Part shown: positions 17,213-25,378 of the stretch, piece after piece
Position numbering within the stretch: the stretch's first letter is position 1
Layout: each line of letters begins with the position of its first letter
Assembly (NCBI RefSeq): GCF_017875275.1
Contig: NZ_JAGGML010000001.1
Span: 3,803,001-3,867,000 of the forward strand
Origin: Xanthobacter flavus
GTDB taxonomy: Bacteria; Pseudomonadota; Alphaproteobacteria; Rhizobiales; Xanthobacteraceae
Length of the DNA stretch: 64,000 bases
Direction of reading: 5' to 3'
Notes under the pieces: generated by a model
Told to the model about the DNA's origin: nothing
Databases searched by the model: none
Seen by the model: only the letters and a program-made list of their open reading frames with translations
Program-made: the position numbers and the translations under genes

Positions 17213-18616
17213 ATGCCGCTCGCCGCGCATTCCCACTGGACCATGACCTTCTTCGCCGTTGCGCTGACTCTGCTGGCGGGCGCCGAAGGTTTGATGGTTG
17301 CGGGCATTGGCTATCCTGCCACGGATCTCGCGGCACCCGAGAGCCTGGTGGTGGTTCATCTTGTCGTCATCGGCTGGCTCAGCCTCGCCATGTCGGGCGC
17401 CCTGCTCCAGTTCGTGCCGGTGCTGGTCTCGCGGCCTCTCGCTTTTGCGCCGCTCGCGCTGCCGGTCCTTGTGACCATCGTCGTTGGCCTCGCCGCCCTG
17501 GTTGCCGGCTTTTCCGTCCTGGCCGGCTGGACCGACTGGACGCTTGACTTGATGCCGGTGGCGGGACTTCTGATCACCGCCGGCTTCACGGTGCTGGCCC
17601 TGATGCTGGCCGGGACCATGGGCGGGGCGGGGCTCGTGCAGCCTTTCGGCCGGTTCGTCGCGGTCGGGCTCGCGTCCCTGATGGCGGCGCTCGCGAGCGG
17701 AACCGCATTCGCAGCGATCTTCGCGGGTCGCGCCGATTGGCTTGCGGCCGCCAGCCTTCTGCCCGAAGGCACACGATTTCATGCCCTGCTCGGGCTCGGG
17801 GGCTGGCTCGGGCTGACGGCCTTCGGCGTCGGCTATCGCCTGTTCGCCATGTTTCTGCTGTCGCCAGACCCGCCGCGCCGGCGCATGGCGGCCGTGCTCG
17901 CCTGCGGGGCCATCGCCTTGCTTGCCGCCGGCGCCGGCCTCGCCGCTCTCGGCGCCGGCCTCGATCCCGGCGACCTGGTGGAGGCAGCGGCCGTCGGCGC
18001 CTTGGCGCTGGCCGCCCTGCTGCACGGCCGCGACGTGGTCATGCTCTACCGCGTGCGCCATCGCAAGGGACTGGAGATCAACATGCGCGCGAGCATCGGC
18101 GCCGTGGCGGCGCTGGGGATCGGCGCGGCGCTGCTGCCGCCGGCCGTGCTCTTCGGCGCGAGCGAGCGCGTGGTGGCTGCATTGGTCTTCCTGCTGGTGT
18201 TCGGCTGGCTTTCCGGCCTGACCCTGGCTCAACTCGTCAAGATCGTCTCGTTCATGACCTGGCTGGAGGCCTATGGCGGGCAGATCGGCCGGCGCAGGGT
18301 GCCGCAGGTGGGCGCTCTCGTTGCCATGCCGCGAACCGCCATCTGGCTCGCCCTTCATTTCGCGGGGGTCGTGGCCGGCACGCTCGCGCTCGCCATTGGC
18401 GCGGCGGGCTCGTTCCGGCTCGCGATCCTTGCTTGCCTAGCAGGCACGGCGGGGCTCGCGGTTGAACTCGTCCGCGTCAGGCGCCTTTGTGACGTCGAGC
18501 CTTCGCTCCGGCCCCCGGTCGATGCCCGCACCCGCATCTTGCTTCCGCCTCGCCCCCCACGGAGAACAGATGATGCCCCTATCACGACCACCCACCAGCT
18601 CGACCGAAGGCCCTGA
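17213..18616 (+). CDS. Polytopic membrane protein, NnrS/cytochrome oxidase subunit I-like
   Basis: A 467-residue protein with about 12 hydrophobic segments. HLVVIGWLSLAMSGALLQFV and the later HALLGLGGWLGLTAFGVGYRL give paired histidine helices as in NnrS-like and haem-copper-like membrane proteins, and both histidines could ligate haem. GGAGAAGG precedes the ATG. Flanking DUF2249 genes and the downstream nnrS point to nitrogen oxide stress. The C-terminal 40 residues are hydrophilic and overlap the next gene. Not a complete COX1, since the full copper-B histidine set is not visible. Confidence 0.7.
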   Translation: MPLAAHSHWTMTFFAVALTLLAGAEGLMVAGIGYPATDLAAPESLVVVHLVVIGWLSLAMSGALLQFVPVLVSRPLAFAPLALPVLVTIVVGLAALVAGFSVLAGWTDWTLDLMPVAGLLITAGFTVLALMLAGTMGGAGLVQPFGRFVAVGLASLMAALASGTAFAAIFAGRADWLAAASLLPEGTRFHALLGLGGWLGLTAFGVGYRLFAMFLLSPDPPRRRMAAVLACGAIALLAAGAGLAALGAGLDPGDLVEAAAVGALALAALLHGRDVVMLYRVRHRKGLEINMRASIGAVAALGIGAALLPPAVLFGASERVVAALVFLLVFGWLSGLTLAQLVKIVSFMTWLEAYGGQIGRRRVPQVGALVAMPRTAIWLALHFAGVVAGTLALAIGAAGSFRLAILACLAGTAGLAVELVRVRRLCDVEPSLRPPVDARTRILLPPRPPRRTDDAPITTTHQLDRRP

Positions 18617-19139
18617 GCCGAACCCTAGAGAACTGGACGTGCGTCCTCTGCTGAAAGCGGGCCAGGAGCCGTTCGAGGTGATCATGGCGGCTGTGGATGC
18701 GCTGGCGCCGGGCCAGAGCCTGCGCCTCGTCGCCTCCTTCCGGCCGGTGCCGCTGTTTTCGGTCATGGCCCGGCGGGGATATGCGGCCGCCGACCACGCA
18801 CTCGGCGACGGGGACTGGGAGGTGTTGTTCTCGCCGCATGCCGAAGTCCGGACAGACGAGGCGCTGGCCGTGGGCTCCAGCCCCGCCGCTGCCGCGTGGG
18901 CCGACCCGATCGAGGCGCTGGACCTGCGGGAACTCGATCCGCCCGAGCCGATGATCCGGATCCTGGAGGCCCTGGAGGACTTGCAGCCCGGCGACGTCCT
19001 GTTCGCACTGCTGGCGCGCGAGCCGGTCTTTCTGTTCCCCGAACTGACCACGCGCGCCCATGAATGGGCCGGAAACTTCGAGGCCCAGGGCGGCACCTAC
19101 CGCCTGCTTGTGCGCCGGGGCGGGAGCCCGCGGGAATGA
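18570..19139 (+). CDS. Tandem DUF2249-domain protein
   Basis: About 189 residues with two DUF2249 repeats: residues about 20-95 (LDVRPLLKAGQEPFEVIMAA, SLRLVASFRPVPLFSVM) and about 112-185 (LDLRELDPPEPMIRILEALE, DVLFALLAREPVFLFPEL). The start is set by GGAGAACAG before ATG 18570 (18573 is also possible), overlapping the membrane protein gene. Its stop overlaps the next start (ATGA). Together with 16865-17179 it gives three DUF2249 units in one operon. Confidence 0.8.
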   Translation: MMPLSRPPTSSTEGPEPNPRELDVRPLLKAGQEPFEVIMAAVDALAPGQSLRLVASFRPVPLFSVMARRGYAAADHALGDGDWEVLFSPHAEVRTDEALAVGSSPAAAAWADPIEALDLRELDPPEPMIRILEALEDLQPGDVLFALLAREPVFLFPELTTRAHEWAGNFEAQGGTYRLLVRRGGSPRE

Positions 19140-19420
19140 CGGCGCTCCTCGAGGCGCGGGTGCGCGCGGCGTTGACCACGGTGATGGACCCCGAAATGGG
19201 CCTCAGTTTAATGGAACTGGGCCTCATCTACGCACTGGAGGTCTCGCCTGCCGGTTCCGTCCACGTCCTCATGACGACCACCACCCGAGGCTGCCCGCTC
19301 GCCGGCATATTGCGGGAAATGGTCGAGGCAGCCCTCGCCGGGGTGGACGGTGTCACCGCGGTCGGGGTCGAACTCACCTACGAGCCCGCCTGGACACCGG
19401 ACATGATCCGCAGCGCGTGA
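19136..19420 (+). CDS. MIP18/DUF59-family protein (SufT/PaaD-like)
   Basis: A 94-residue single-domain protein of the DUF59 family: TTVMDPEMGLSLMELGLIY and TTTTRGCPLAGIL with the conserved Cys. Family members help assemble or deliver Fe-S clusters. Translational coupling to the tandem DUF2249 gene through ATGA suggests it matures a metal centre for this cluster, perhaps the membrane protein at 17213-18616 (inference). Confidence 0.85.
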   Translation: MTALLEARVRAALTTVMDPEMGLSLMELGLIYALEVSPAGSVHVLMTTTTRGCPLAGILREMVEAALAGVDGVTAVGVELTYEPAWTPDMIRSA

Positions 19421-19432
19421 CCGCCGATTTTC

Positions 19433-19456
19433 CGGAGCGCGCCCCGCTCCGCGGGG
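19433..19456. other. GC hairpin after the DUF59 gene
   Basis: CGGAGCG and CGCTCCG form a 7-bp stem; an overlapping alternative pairs CCCCGC with GCGGGG. There is no T-tract, so it is at best a weak or Rho-assisted terminator between the DUF59 gene and the next regulator. Confidence 0.35.
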
Positions 19457-19621
19457 ATGCTCAGCCTGAACGGGCGTCGCTGCGACAGTGCGGAGTTAAG
19501 CCGCGTTCCGACCGGAGGGACAGAGCGGTGCACAGCCTTGAATGCGCATCGACAATGCGGTCTTATCCGCCGGCGCCTTCCGGCGTCCTGCTTCTCTCCG
19601 TGCGCAAGGATCACCAACGAC

Positions 19622-20317
19622 GTGGGAATCGATCGCAGCATCCTGCGCGGCGTCCCGCTCTTTGCCGCCATGACCGACACGCAGCTCGACCGGCTGACCC
19701 AGCAGGCGAGCGTCCGGCGCGTCCCTCAGGGAGACGCCGTGTTCGAGCAGGGCGAGGCCGCACGATCCTTCTACCTGCTGCTGCACGGCCGCCTCAAGGT
19801 CACGCAGGTGACCCGCGACGGCCAGCAGATCATCGTCCGCGTGGTACATCCTGGCGATCTCTTCGGCTTCGCACGCGCCTTGAGCCGGCCGGATTACCCC
19901 GGCACGGCGAGCGCGGCGGTGGACAGTCTCGTCGCCGCCTGGCCGACGGAGTCCTGGGACCGCTTCGTGGAGGACAATCCGCATCTTGCCATGAACGCGA
20001 TCCGCACCATCGGCCAGCGGCTGGACGAGGCCCACACCCGCATCCGCGAGATGTCCACCGAAGAGGTGGAGCGGCGCGTCGCCCATGCGGTGCTGCGCCT
20101 GGCCACGCACGCTGGTACGCGTGAGGAGGACGGCCTGCGCATCGACTTCCCCATCTCCCGCCGGGACATCGCGGAAATGACCGGGACCACGCTCCACACC
20201 GTCTCGCGCATCCTCAGCGCCTGGGAGGCGAAAGGCCTCGTGGAAGGCGGGCGGCAGAAGCTGCTCGTCCGCGACATGGCCGGCCTGGCGCACCTCGCGG
20301 ACGGCCGGGAGGGCTGA
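19622..20317 (+). CDS. CRP/FNR-family regulator, DNR/NnrR-like
   Basis: About 231 residues from a GTG at 19622 (AAGGA 12 bases upstream); the open frame extends back to 19457 but those residues look non-native. The effector domain covers about residues 10-125 (LFAAMTDTQLDRL, DGQQIIVRVVHPGDLFGFA), and the winged helix about 150-220 with SRRDIAEMTGTTLHTVSRIL. No FNR-type cysteine cluster is seen. Between the DUF2249 cluster and nnrS, it is a good candidate for the NO-responsive activator of denitrification genes. The specific subfamily is not proven. Confidence 0.8.
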   Translation: MGIDRSILRGVPLFAAMTDTQLDRLTQQASVRRVPQGDAVFEQGEAARSFYLLLHGRLKVTQVTRDGQQIIVRVVHPGDLFGFARALSRPDYPGTASAAVDSLVAAWPTESWDRFVEDNPHLAMNAIRTIGQRLDEAHTRIREMSTEEVERRVAHAVLRLATHAGTREEDGLRIDFPISRRDIAEMTGTTLHTVSRILSAWEAKGLVEGGRQKLLVRDMAGLAHLADGREG

Positions 20318-20344
20318 GCAGCCCACGGGCGTGTCCGCGGCGCA

Positions 20345-21550
20345 TCAGGCGCGGCGCGCCGTGCTTGGCGCCTTCTGGGCGACCTTGGGGCCCGTGAAGA
20401 CGCCCCAATAGGCGATCGCGAAGCCGATGAAGCCGAACGACCAGCACAGGCCGGCCGCGTCCAGCAATAGAGGCGGCCCGGCGTCCAAGGCGGATGCGAT
20501 GCGTGCGAGGCTGCCGACGACGACGAGCAGGTAGCAGGCCTGCGTCACCCGGCCCGCGATCAGCGCCCGCCCCGTATGGCCGAGGCTCGCCCGCGACATG
20601 ACGGCGAGCGTCAAGGTGCCGAAGGCGCCCGCGGTCCAGGCATGGAGCCCGGCCCCCGCCGGCGCCAGCCCGAAGCTGGCCGCGGCCGAAAGCGCGAACC
20701 CCAGCGGAACGAAGAGATAGGCGACATGCAGGATAACCAGGAGGGGATTACGCCACGTGCGGTCGCCGGCCCAACGCGCGAGGCGCAGCAGGTGCAGCAC
20801 TGCGCAGCCCGCGAGCGCCAGTCCGCTTGCGCCGGAGTCCGGACGCACGACCCAAAGCGTCAGCGCAAGGCCGGTCATCACCAGCACCGCCTTGTCGTAG
20901 GTGTCGAACGGAACGGGCAGGCGCCCGCCGCCGCGCGGGGCGAGCCAGTTGTTGGTGAAGCTCGGGATGACGCGGCCGCCGATCAGCGCCACGAGCATGA
21001 GGATTGTGGCGATCGCGAGCCGCCGCGCATAGACCCCCTCGCCGGCCAGATGCGCCTCGACATGGAAGGCGACATTCGTCGTGCAGAGCAGACAAAGAAT
21101 TGCGACGACCTTGAGGTTGCGCCAGTTCCGGCCGGCCACGATCTCGCGGATGGCCGCGCCCGCGAGCAGCAGCAAAAAAAGCGCATCCCCCACCATGGCC
21201 AGCTCCCATCCGATCCAGGCGGAGGAGGAAACGGCGAGGCGCCCGCCAAGCCATGCCAGGACCAGCACAAGAAGCGGCGTGCCGAGGACGGGTAGACGGC
21301 CCGTCCAGTTCGGAATGGCCGTGAGGAGGAAGCCGCCGATGGCCGCGGCCTGGTAGCCGAACAGCATTTCATGGACGTGCCAGTCCACTGGAGCGAAAGC
21401 CGTGGGCACGTTGATTATGCCGGCGACGAAGGGAAGCCAGACCAGGATGGCCAGCCCCGCCTGGAGCGCGGCAAGCAGGAACAAAGGACGAAATCCATAA
21501 GACAGGAACGGATGGCCATGATAGGTCTTGAGACCGGGACGGGGCGCCAT
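20345..21550 (-). CDS. nnrS: NnrS family haem-copper membrane protein
   Basis: A 401-residue polytopic protein with about 12 hydrophobic segments. The start reads YHGHPFLSYGFRPLFLLAAL and continues with WHVHEMLFGYQAAAIGGFL, both diagnostic of NnrS. Its conserved histidines are thought to hold haem and copper. NnrS protects cells against NO in denitrifiers. It is convergent with the CRP/FNR-type gene, with a 27-base gap, and sits 311 bases from the next gene upstream. Confidence 0.92.
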   Translation of the reverse strand: MAPRPGLKTYHGHPFLSYGFRPLFLLAALQAGLAILVWLPFVAGIINVPTAFAPVDWHVHEMLFGYQAAAIGGFLLTAIPNWTGRLPVLGTPLLVLVLAWLGGRLAVSSSAWIGWELAMVGDALFLLLLAGAAIREIVAGRNWRNLKVVAILCLLCTTNVAFHVEAHLAGEGVYARRLAIATILMLVALIGGRVIPSFTNNWLAPRGGGRLPVPFDTYDKAVLVMTGLALTLWVVRPDSGASGLALAGCAVLHLLRLARWAGDRTWRNPLLVILHVAYLFVPLGFALSAAASFGLAPAGAGLHAWTAGAFGTLTLAVMSRASLGHTGRALIAGRVTQACYLLVVVGSLARIASALDAGPPLLLDAAGLCWSFGFIGFAIAYWGVFTGPKVAQKAPSTARRA

Positions 21551-21817
21551 TTGCTTTCAGTCTCCGTGAAAGCGCGTCGTTCCGCGCCAGCCAGTCTCGC
21601 CAGGCAGTCCGGCATGCTCTCCGCCGCTTGGTCTCGGCGGCGCATGCCGTCTTCGCTGGTCTCATTGAAAAGCCTAACGGGGCAGCGGCGCGTCCTGCGT
21701 GACAAAACGCAAGCTCGCTGAAGATTGAGGGGTTGCCCCGCACTTGATCTGTTTGCGTTGGAACAACGAACGCGACCGAAGATGGCGCTTTCATGAGTAG
21801 GCGTTCAGGCCACATGT
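21551..21817. other. Promoter region of nnrS and the zinc-binding protein gene
   Basis: No coding sequence is seen in this divergent gap. A half FNR box (TTGATCTGTTTGCG, 21744-21757) is present, but its second half does not match. The direction of any promoter cannot be set by eye. Confidence 0.4.
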
Positions 21818-21831
21818 CAACGACGTCGTTG
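21818..21831. promoter_or_regulatory. 14-bp perfect palindrome
   Basis: CAACGACGTCGTTG is an exact palindrome ending 30 bases before the start at 21862. The position fits a repressor operator overlapping a promoter. No cognate regulator is recognised. Confidence 0.45.
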
Positions 21832-21861
21832 CGGTGCAATTCTTGAAGACGGGTTTCCGGG

Positions 21862-22272
21862 ATGGACACGAAGGCGCCGCCATCTGAGAGCCTGCCATTG
21901 GTTTATTCGTGCTCCGGATGTTCGAGCGCGGCGCAGCTCGCCAATTATCTAGCCGTTCGCCTGGATCGTCTGGGTCATGCGGAAATGTCATGCATCGCAG
22001 GGCTCGGCGGCGATATCCCTTCGCTGGTCCGCATCGCGAAGGCCGGGCGTTCAATCGTGGCGATCGATGGCTGCGGGCTGAGGTGCGTTCAGAAGACTTT
22101 GGCGCGTCATGGTCTTCGGCCCACGGTCGAGTACGAACTGACGCGGCTTGGCGTGAAGAAGCGCTTCCATGCGGATTTTGAGCAGGCCGAAGCTGAGGAT
22201 CTCCTTGGGGGGATCATTCACGAGATCGGGGGGCAAGGGGCCGGATACTCCAGGCCCAACGACGATCGATGA
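21862..22272 (+). CDS. Putative zinc-binding protein (COG4273-like)
   Basis: A 136-residue cytosolic protein with YSCSGCSSAAQLANYLAVRL near the N-terminus, MSCIAG at about residue 43 and IDGCGLRCVQKTL at about 68. This Cys arrangement matches the putative zinc-binding proteins often found near NnrS, NnrU and hemerythrin genes. The function is unknown; metal binding is the only supported property. Confidence 0.75.
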   Translation: MDTKAPPSESLPLVYSCSGCSSAAQLANYLAVRLDRLGHAEMSCIAGLGGDIPSLVRIAKAGRSIVAIDGCGLRCVQKTLARHGLRPTVEYELTRLGVKKRFHADFEQAEAEDLLGGIIHEIGGQGAGYSRPNDDR

Positions 22273-22329
22273 GCGATTGATGAGTGGTTTATATCTGTCG
22301 CCTTTGTTCTGGGTCTTGAGGGATCGCAG

Positions 22330-22521
22330 ATGGAACTTCTCGTTACATCCCTGATTTTTTTGCTCGCGCATGCGATTTTGTCGTCGGCACGGGTGAGGCG
22401 GGCGCTTGTCGGGCAGATCGGCCTTGAGACCTACGAAATCTGTGCTTCGAGCATCTCCTTCGCTCTGTTCGCAGCCTTGATCGTCTCTCTGCAGCGTTTT
22501 CCTTTCGATGCACTGTGGTGA
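22330..22521 (+). pseudogene. NnrU-like N-terminal fragment
   Basis: A 63-residue reading with two hydrophobic segments: MELLVTSLIFLLAHAILSSA, then RRALVGQIGLETYEICASSI and FALFAALIVSL. This resembles the first third of NnrU (about 190-230 residues), a membrane protein linked to denitrification. The rest of NnrU is not found downstream in any frame, so the gene looks truncated. It could also be a small membrane protein in its own right. Confidence 0.5.
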
Positions 22522-23016
22522 TGAGCGTCAACGTCTGGCAAAAATTCAGATTCATCATTACACGTCGCCAACATCACCAGAATGGACCATAGCTATACCC
22601 AGGAATTTTCCCAGCTTCAGGCCAAGTGGTATCGATTGCGCCCGGGTGGGTGGCGCACGCGACGACGTGCACTCCGTTTTTTCATCTGGCTCTGACTGAG
22701 ATTTTCTAGCGCCCGCGGCTCCGACGAGGGAGCATATTGCCCGCAGCATCGAGTGATACGCGGCACGTGTCGGATGAAGCACGTGCCAGGCCAACCGGCT
22801 TGCGCCAGCGGTGGCTCCCCAGCCTCGAGAGGACGGACCCGCGGGCACTGCGGAAGTGTATCTTCGGCGACCTGCAGGCCTCTGGACGGCTGGTCCTCGC
22901 GGAAGGTTCAGGTCCCGAGTCGAAATCGGCGGTTGGAATGTAGCTGAACGTGGCCCGGTTTGCCGCGATTTGTCTCAGACGTCAGGCCTATGTGGTCTGC
23001 AGATGACGCAATGCAC
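22522..23016. other. Non-coding gap of about 495 bases
   Basis: I see no convincing gene, RNA or repeat here. Composition is somewhat lower in GC than the flanks, and several short open frames have no recognisable product. It follows the truncated NnrU-like frame and may be decayed sequence. Confidence 0.4.
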
Positions 23017-24216
23017 CTAGCCCCGCCGCTCGCGCCAGCCGAGCCAGACGAGGGCGAGGACCGCGAGGGCGAGCCACGGCAGCAGCACGGCGTTCATGAT
23101 CTGCCAGCCAAGAAGATGAAGCATGGCGCCGGCGCCGAGCGAGGTCGCCACCCCGACGATGAAGATCACGAGGTCGTTGGCCGCCTGCGCCCGCGCGCGT
23201 TCCTCCGGCGCGTAGCATCGTGTGAGCAGCGTGGTGCCGCCGATGAACAGGAAGTTCCAGCCCACGCCCAGCAGAACGAGCGCAGAGGCGAAGGCGAGGA
23301 ATTGCGTGCCCGATAGGGCGATCAGAACATGGCCCGCCAGCAGGAACGCGCCGGCCAGCATCACCTTGAGCACCCCGAAGCGGGAGATGAGCGCGCCGGT
23401 GAAGAAGGACGGCAGGAACATGCCCAGCACATGCAGCTGGATCACCGTCGCCGCGGCCGAAAGGTCGTGCTGATGGTGCAGCATGGCGAGCGGGGTCGCG
23501 GTCATGGCGAGGATCATCACGCCATAGCCCGTGGCCGCGCCGAACAGGGCCACGAGATAGCCGGGCTGCCGGATGATCGCGCCCAGCGGTCGCCCGCCGC
23601 TCGATGCGCTCTGCGCGGGCCGCGGCACGTCCACGCCCTGCAGGAGACCCGCCGCCAGCAACGAAACCACGGCGAGGATCAGGAGCGAGCCGGCATAGTC
23701 AGCCGACAGCAAGGGGCCACCGAAGCGCCCGAGGATAGGTCCGGCGATGGCGGCCACCACCCCGCCCGCAAGAACGAAGGAGATGGCGCGGGGGCGAAAG
23801 GCATCGGTGGCCACCTCCGCTGCGGCAAAGCGATAGAATTGCGCGAAGGCCTGGTAGGCGCCGACGAGGCCGGTCCCGAGGCAGAGCAGCGGCAGCGAGG
23901 CATAAAAGATTCCGAGCGCCCCCAGGAGGCCGCCGAGGGTTCCCAGCACGGCGCCCGCCACGAAGCCGATCCTTCGCCCCACGCGTGCCATCCACAGGGA
24001 TGCCGGGGCGATACCGATCGCCGTCCCGAGGAACATGGCCGCCACCGGCAGCGTGGCGAGTTCCGGCGCGGGGGTGATGGCGGCGCCGGCGAGGCCGGCC
24101 ACCGTCATCACCATGACCGATGCCGTCTGGAACAGCGCCTGCGCGGCGGAGAGCAGCGCGACCTGCCGGATCATGCGGCTTCGCGGCATCGCCTGCGCAA
24201 TGGCGGGTGCGGTCAT
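23017..24216 (-). CDS. MFS transporter (YbfB/NnrT-type unknown substrate)
   Basis: A 399-residue transporter with about 12 hydrophobic segments and typical MFS loops (SLWMARVGRRIGFVAGAVLG between helices 2 and 3). The substrate is unknown. It starts inside a TGATG overlap with the DsrE-like gene upstream, so the two are co-expressed and the transported molecule may be a sulfur compound (inference). A scrap of a paralogous 3' end is found at 275-333. Confidence 0.85.
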   Translation of the reverse strand: MTAPAIAQAMPRSRMIRQVALLSAAQALFQTASVMVMTVAGLAGAAITPAPELATLPVAAMFLGTAIGIAPASLWMARVGRRIGFVAGAVLGTLGGLLGALGIFYASLPLLCLGTGLVGAYQAFAQFYRFAAAEVATDAFRPRAISFVLAGGVVAAIAGPILGRFGGPLLSADYAGSLLILAVVSLLAAGLLQGVDVPRPAQSASSGGRPLGAIIRQPGYLVALFGAATGYGVMILAMTATPLAMLHHQHDLSAAATVIQLHVLGMFLPSFFTGALISRFGVLKVMLAGAFLLAGHVLIALSGTQFLAFASALVLLGVGWNFLFIGGTTLLTRCYAPEERARAQAANDLVIFIVGVATSLGAGAMLHLLGWQIMNAVLLPWLALAVLALVWLGWRERRG

Positions 24217-24569
24217 CAGAACACCAGGACCTTGTCGGCCGAAACAGTGACGGCCGAGAGTTCATCCATGGTGCTGCGCCGCGCGCCCGGCGTCACATCG
24301 GCATCGCAGAGGCCCCGGGCGTCCATGCAGGTGCCGCACAGAAGCACCTCGCCATTGCCGGCTAGGACCCGCTTCAGCATGCGCTCCGCATTGTAATAGC
24401 CGTCCGGCGTCTTCTGGCCCGCCTTCGCGGCGGCGACCGCATCCGCCATGAGGAACACGGTGACCCGGTTTCCCGCATCCTGCTTGAGGATGCCGGCGGC
24501 GAGGCGCAGGCCGTTATAGACGCGCTCCGTGCCGTAGGGCGGATCGTTGAGGATGAACAGCGCGTGCAT
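24216..24569 (-). CDS. DsrE/DsrF-like sulfur-relay family protein
   Basis: About 117 residues from ATG 24569, giving the family-typical start MHALFILNDPPYGTERVYNG. The Cys pair in LLCGTCMDARGL (near residue 80) is the likely sulfur-handling site. A longer reading to 24620 is possible but would overlap the operator. DsrE-like proteins pass sulfane sulfur between partners in the cytoplasm. It is divergent from the ArsR-rhodanese gene. Confidence 0.8.
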   Translation of the reverse strand: MHALFILNDPPYGTERVYNGLRLAAGILKQDAGNRVTVFLMADAVAAAKAGQKTPDGYYNAERMLKRVLAGNGEVLLCGTCMDARGLCDADVTPGARRSTMDELSAVTVSADKVLVF

Positions 24570-24626
24570 TTCCGACTCTGCCGGTTCCCCACGATGCCCT
24601 TGCGGCATGGGCAGGATCATTATACG

Positions 24627-24644
24627 TTCAAATTATCGATTGAA
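24627..24644. promoter_or_regulatory. Inverted-repeat operator in the sulfur gene divergon
   Basis: TTCAAATTATCGATTGAA holds the inverted repeat TTCAA-N8-TTGAA in an AT-rich stretch 18 bases before the ArsR-rhodanese start. ArsR-type repressors bind such sites. It lies between the two divergent transcription units and probably controls both. Confidence 0.55.
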
Positions 24645-24662
24645 TGATGTATCGTTACCATC

Positions 24663-25328
24663 ATGTGCAAGTCAACGGATCCCAAACGCGCTCTGTTCGC
24701 CGAGCTGGCCGCGGTGGCGCGCGCCCTCGGCCACGAGCACCGCGTGGAGTTGCTGGAGCACCTCGCCCAGGGCGAACGTAGCGTGGAGGCGCTGGCACGG
24801 CTGACCGGGCTCTCCATGGCCAATGCCTCCCAGCACCTGCAGCAGCTGCGTCGCGCGGGCCTGTTGGATGCCCGCCGCGACGGCAAGTTCGTCCTCTACC
24901 GGCTGGCGGACGATGGGGTCGTCCAGCTCATGTCGGTGCTGCGGCAGACTGCGGAACGCAACATCGCGACGGTCGGCGCTCTGCTTGCGCGTTATTTCGA
25001 CGGGCGGGACGGGCTTGAGCCCATCGGCCGCACCGACCTTGTGGAGCGCGCGCAGGCGGGCCTCGTCACGGTGATCGACGTGCGGCCTCGCGAGGAGTTC
25101 GACCTCGGCCACGTGCCCGGAGCCGTCAGCATTCCACTTGAGGAGCTGGACGCGCGTCTCGCGGAACTCGATCCGGCGACGGAGATCGTCGCTTATTGCC
25201 GCGGCGCCTATTGCCTGCTTGCCGTGGAGGCTGTCGCGCGCCTGCGCGCCAAAGGCTTCTCGGCCCGCCGCATGGAAGACGGCATGCCGGAATGGCGCGC
25301 CGCGGGACTGCCGGTCGCGGCGGGCTGA
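24663..25328 (+). CDS. ArsR-family regulator fused to a rhodanese domain
   Basis: A 221-residue fusion. Residues about 8-100 are an ArsR winged helix (LGHEHRVELLEHLAQGERSV, TGLSMANASQHLQQLRRAGL). Residues about 118-220 are a rhodanese domain with DVRPREEFDLGHVPGA and the active loop YCRGAYC; Cys179 is the likely persulfide carrier and Cys184 a second thiol. Such fusions are thought to sense reactive sulfur through the rhodanese cysteine. The regulated genes are probably the DsrE/MFS pair and the exported sulfurtransferase. Confidence 0.88.
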   Translation: MCKSTDPKRALFAELAAVARALGHEHRVELLEHLAQGERSVEALARLTGLSMANASQHLQQLRRAGLLDARRDGKFVLYRLADDGVVQLMSVLRQTAERNIATVGALLARYFDGRDGLEPIGRTDLVERAQAGLVTVIDVRPREEFDLGHVPGAVSIPLEELDARLAELDPATEIVAYCRGAYCLLAVEAVARLRAKGFSARRMEDGMPEWRAAGLPVAAG

Positions 25329-25378
25329 CGCTACGCCATCCCCCGAAGTCCAAACCAAACAAAATGGGAGAAACGCCA

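Noticed and set aside
20576-21295. Rightward open frame of 239 residues opposite nnrS
   Set aside because: It is rich in Arg, Gln and Glu as shadows are, and nnrS on the other strand is a clear conserved gene.
21744-21757. TTGATCTGTTTGCG as an FNR box
   Set aside because: Only the first half matches. The second half differs at four of five positions.
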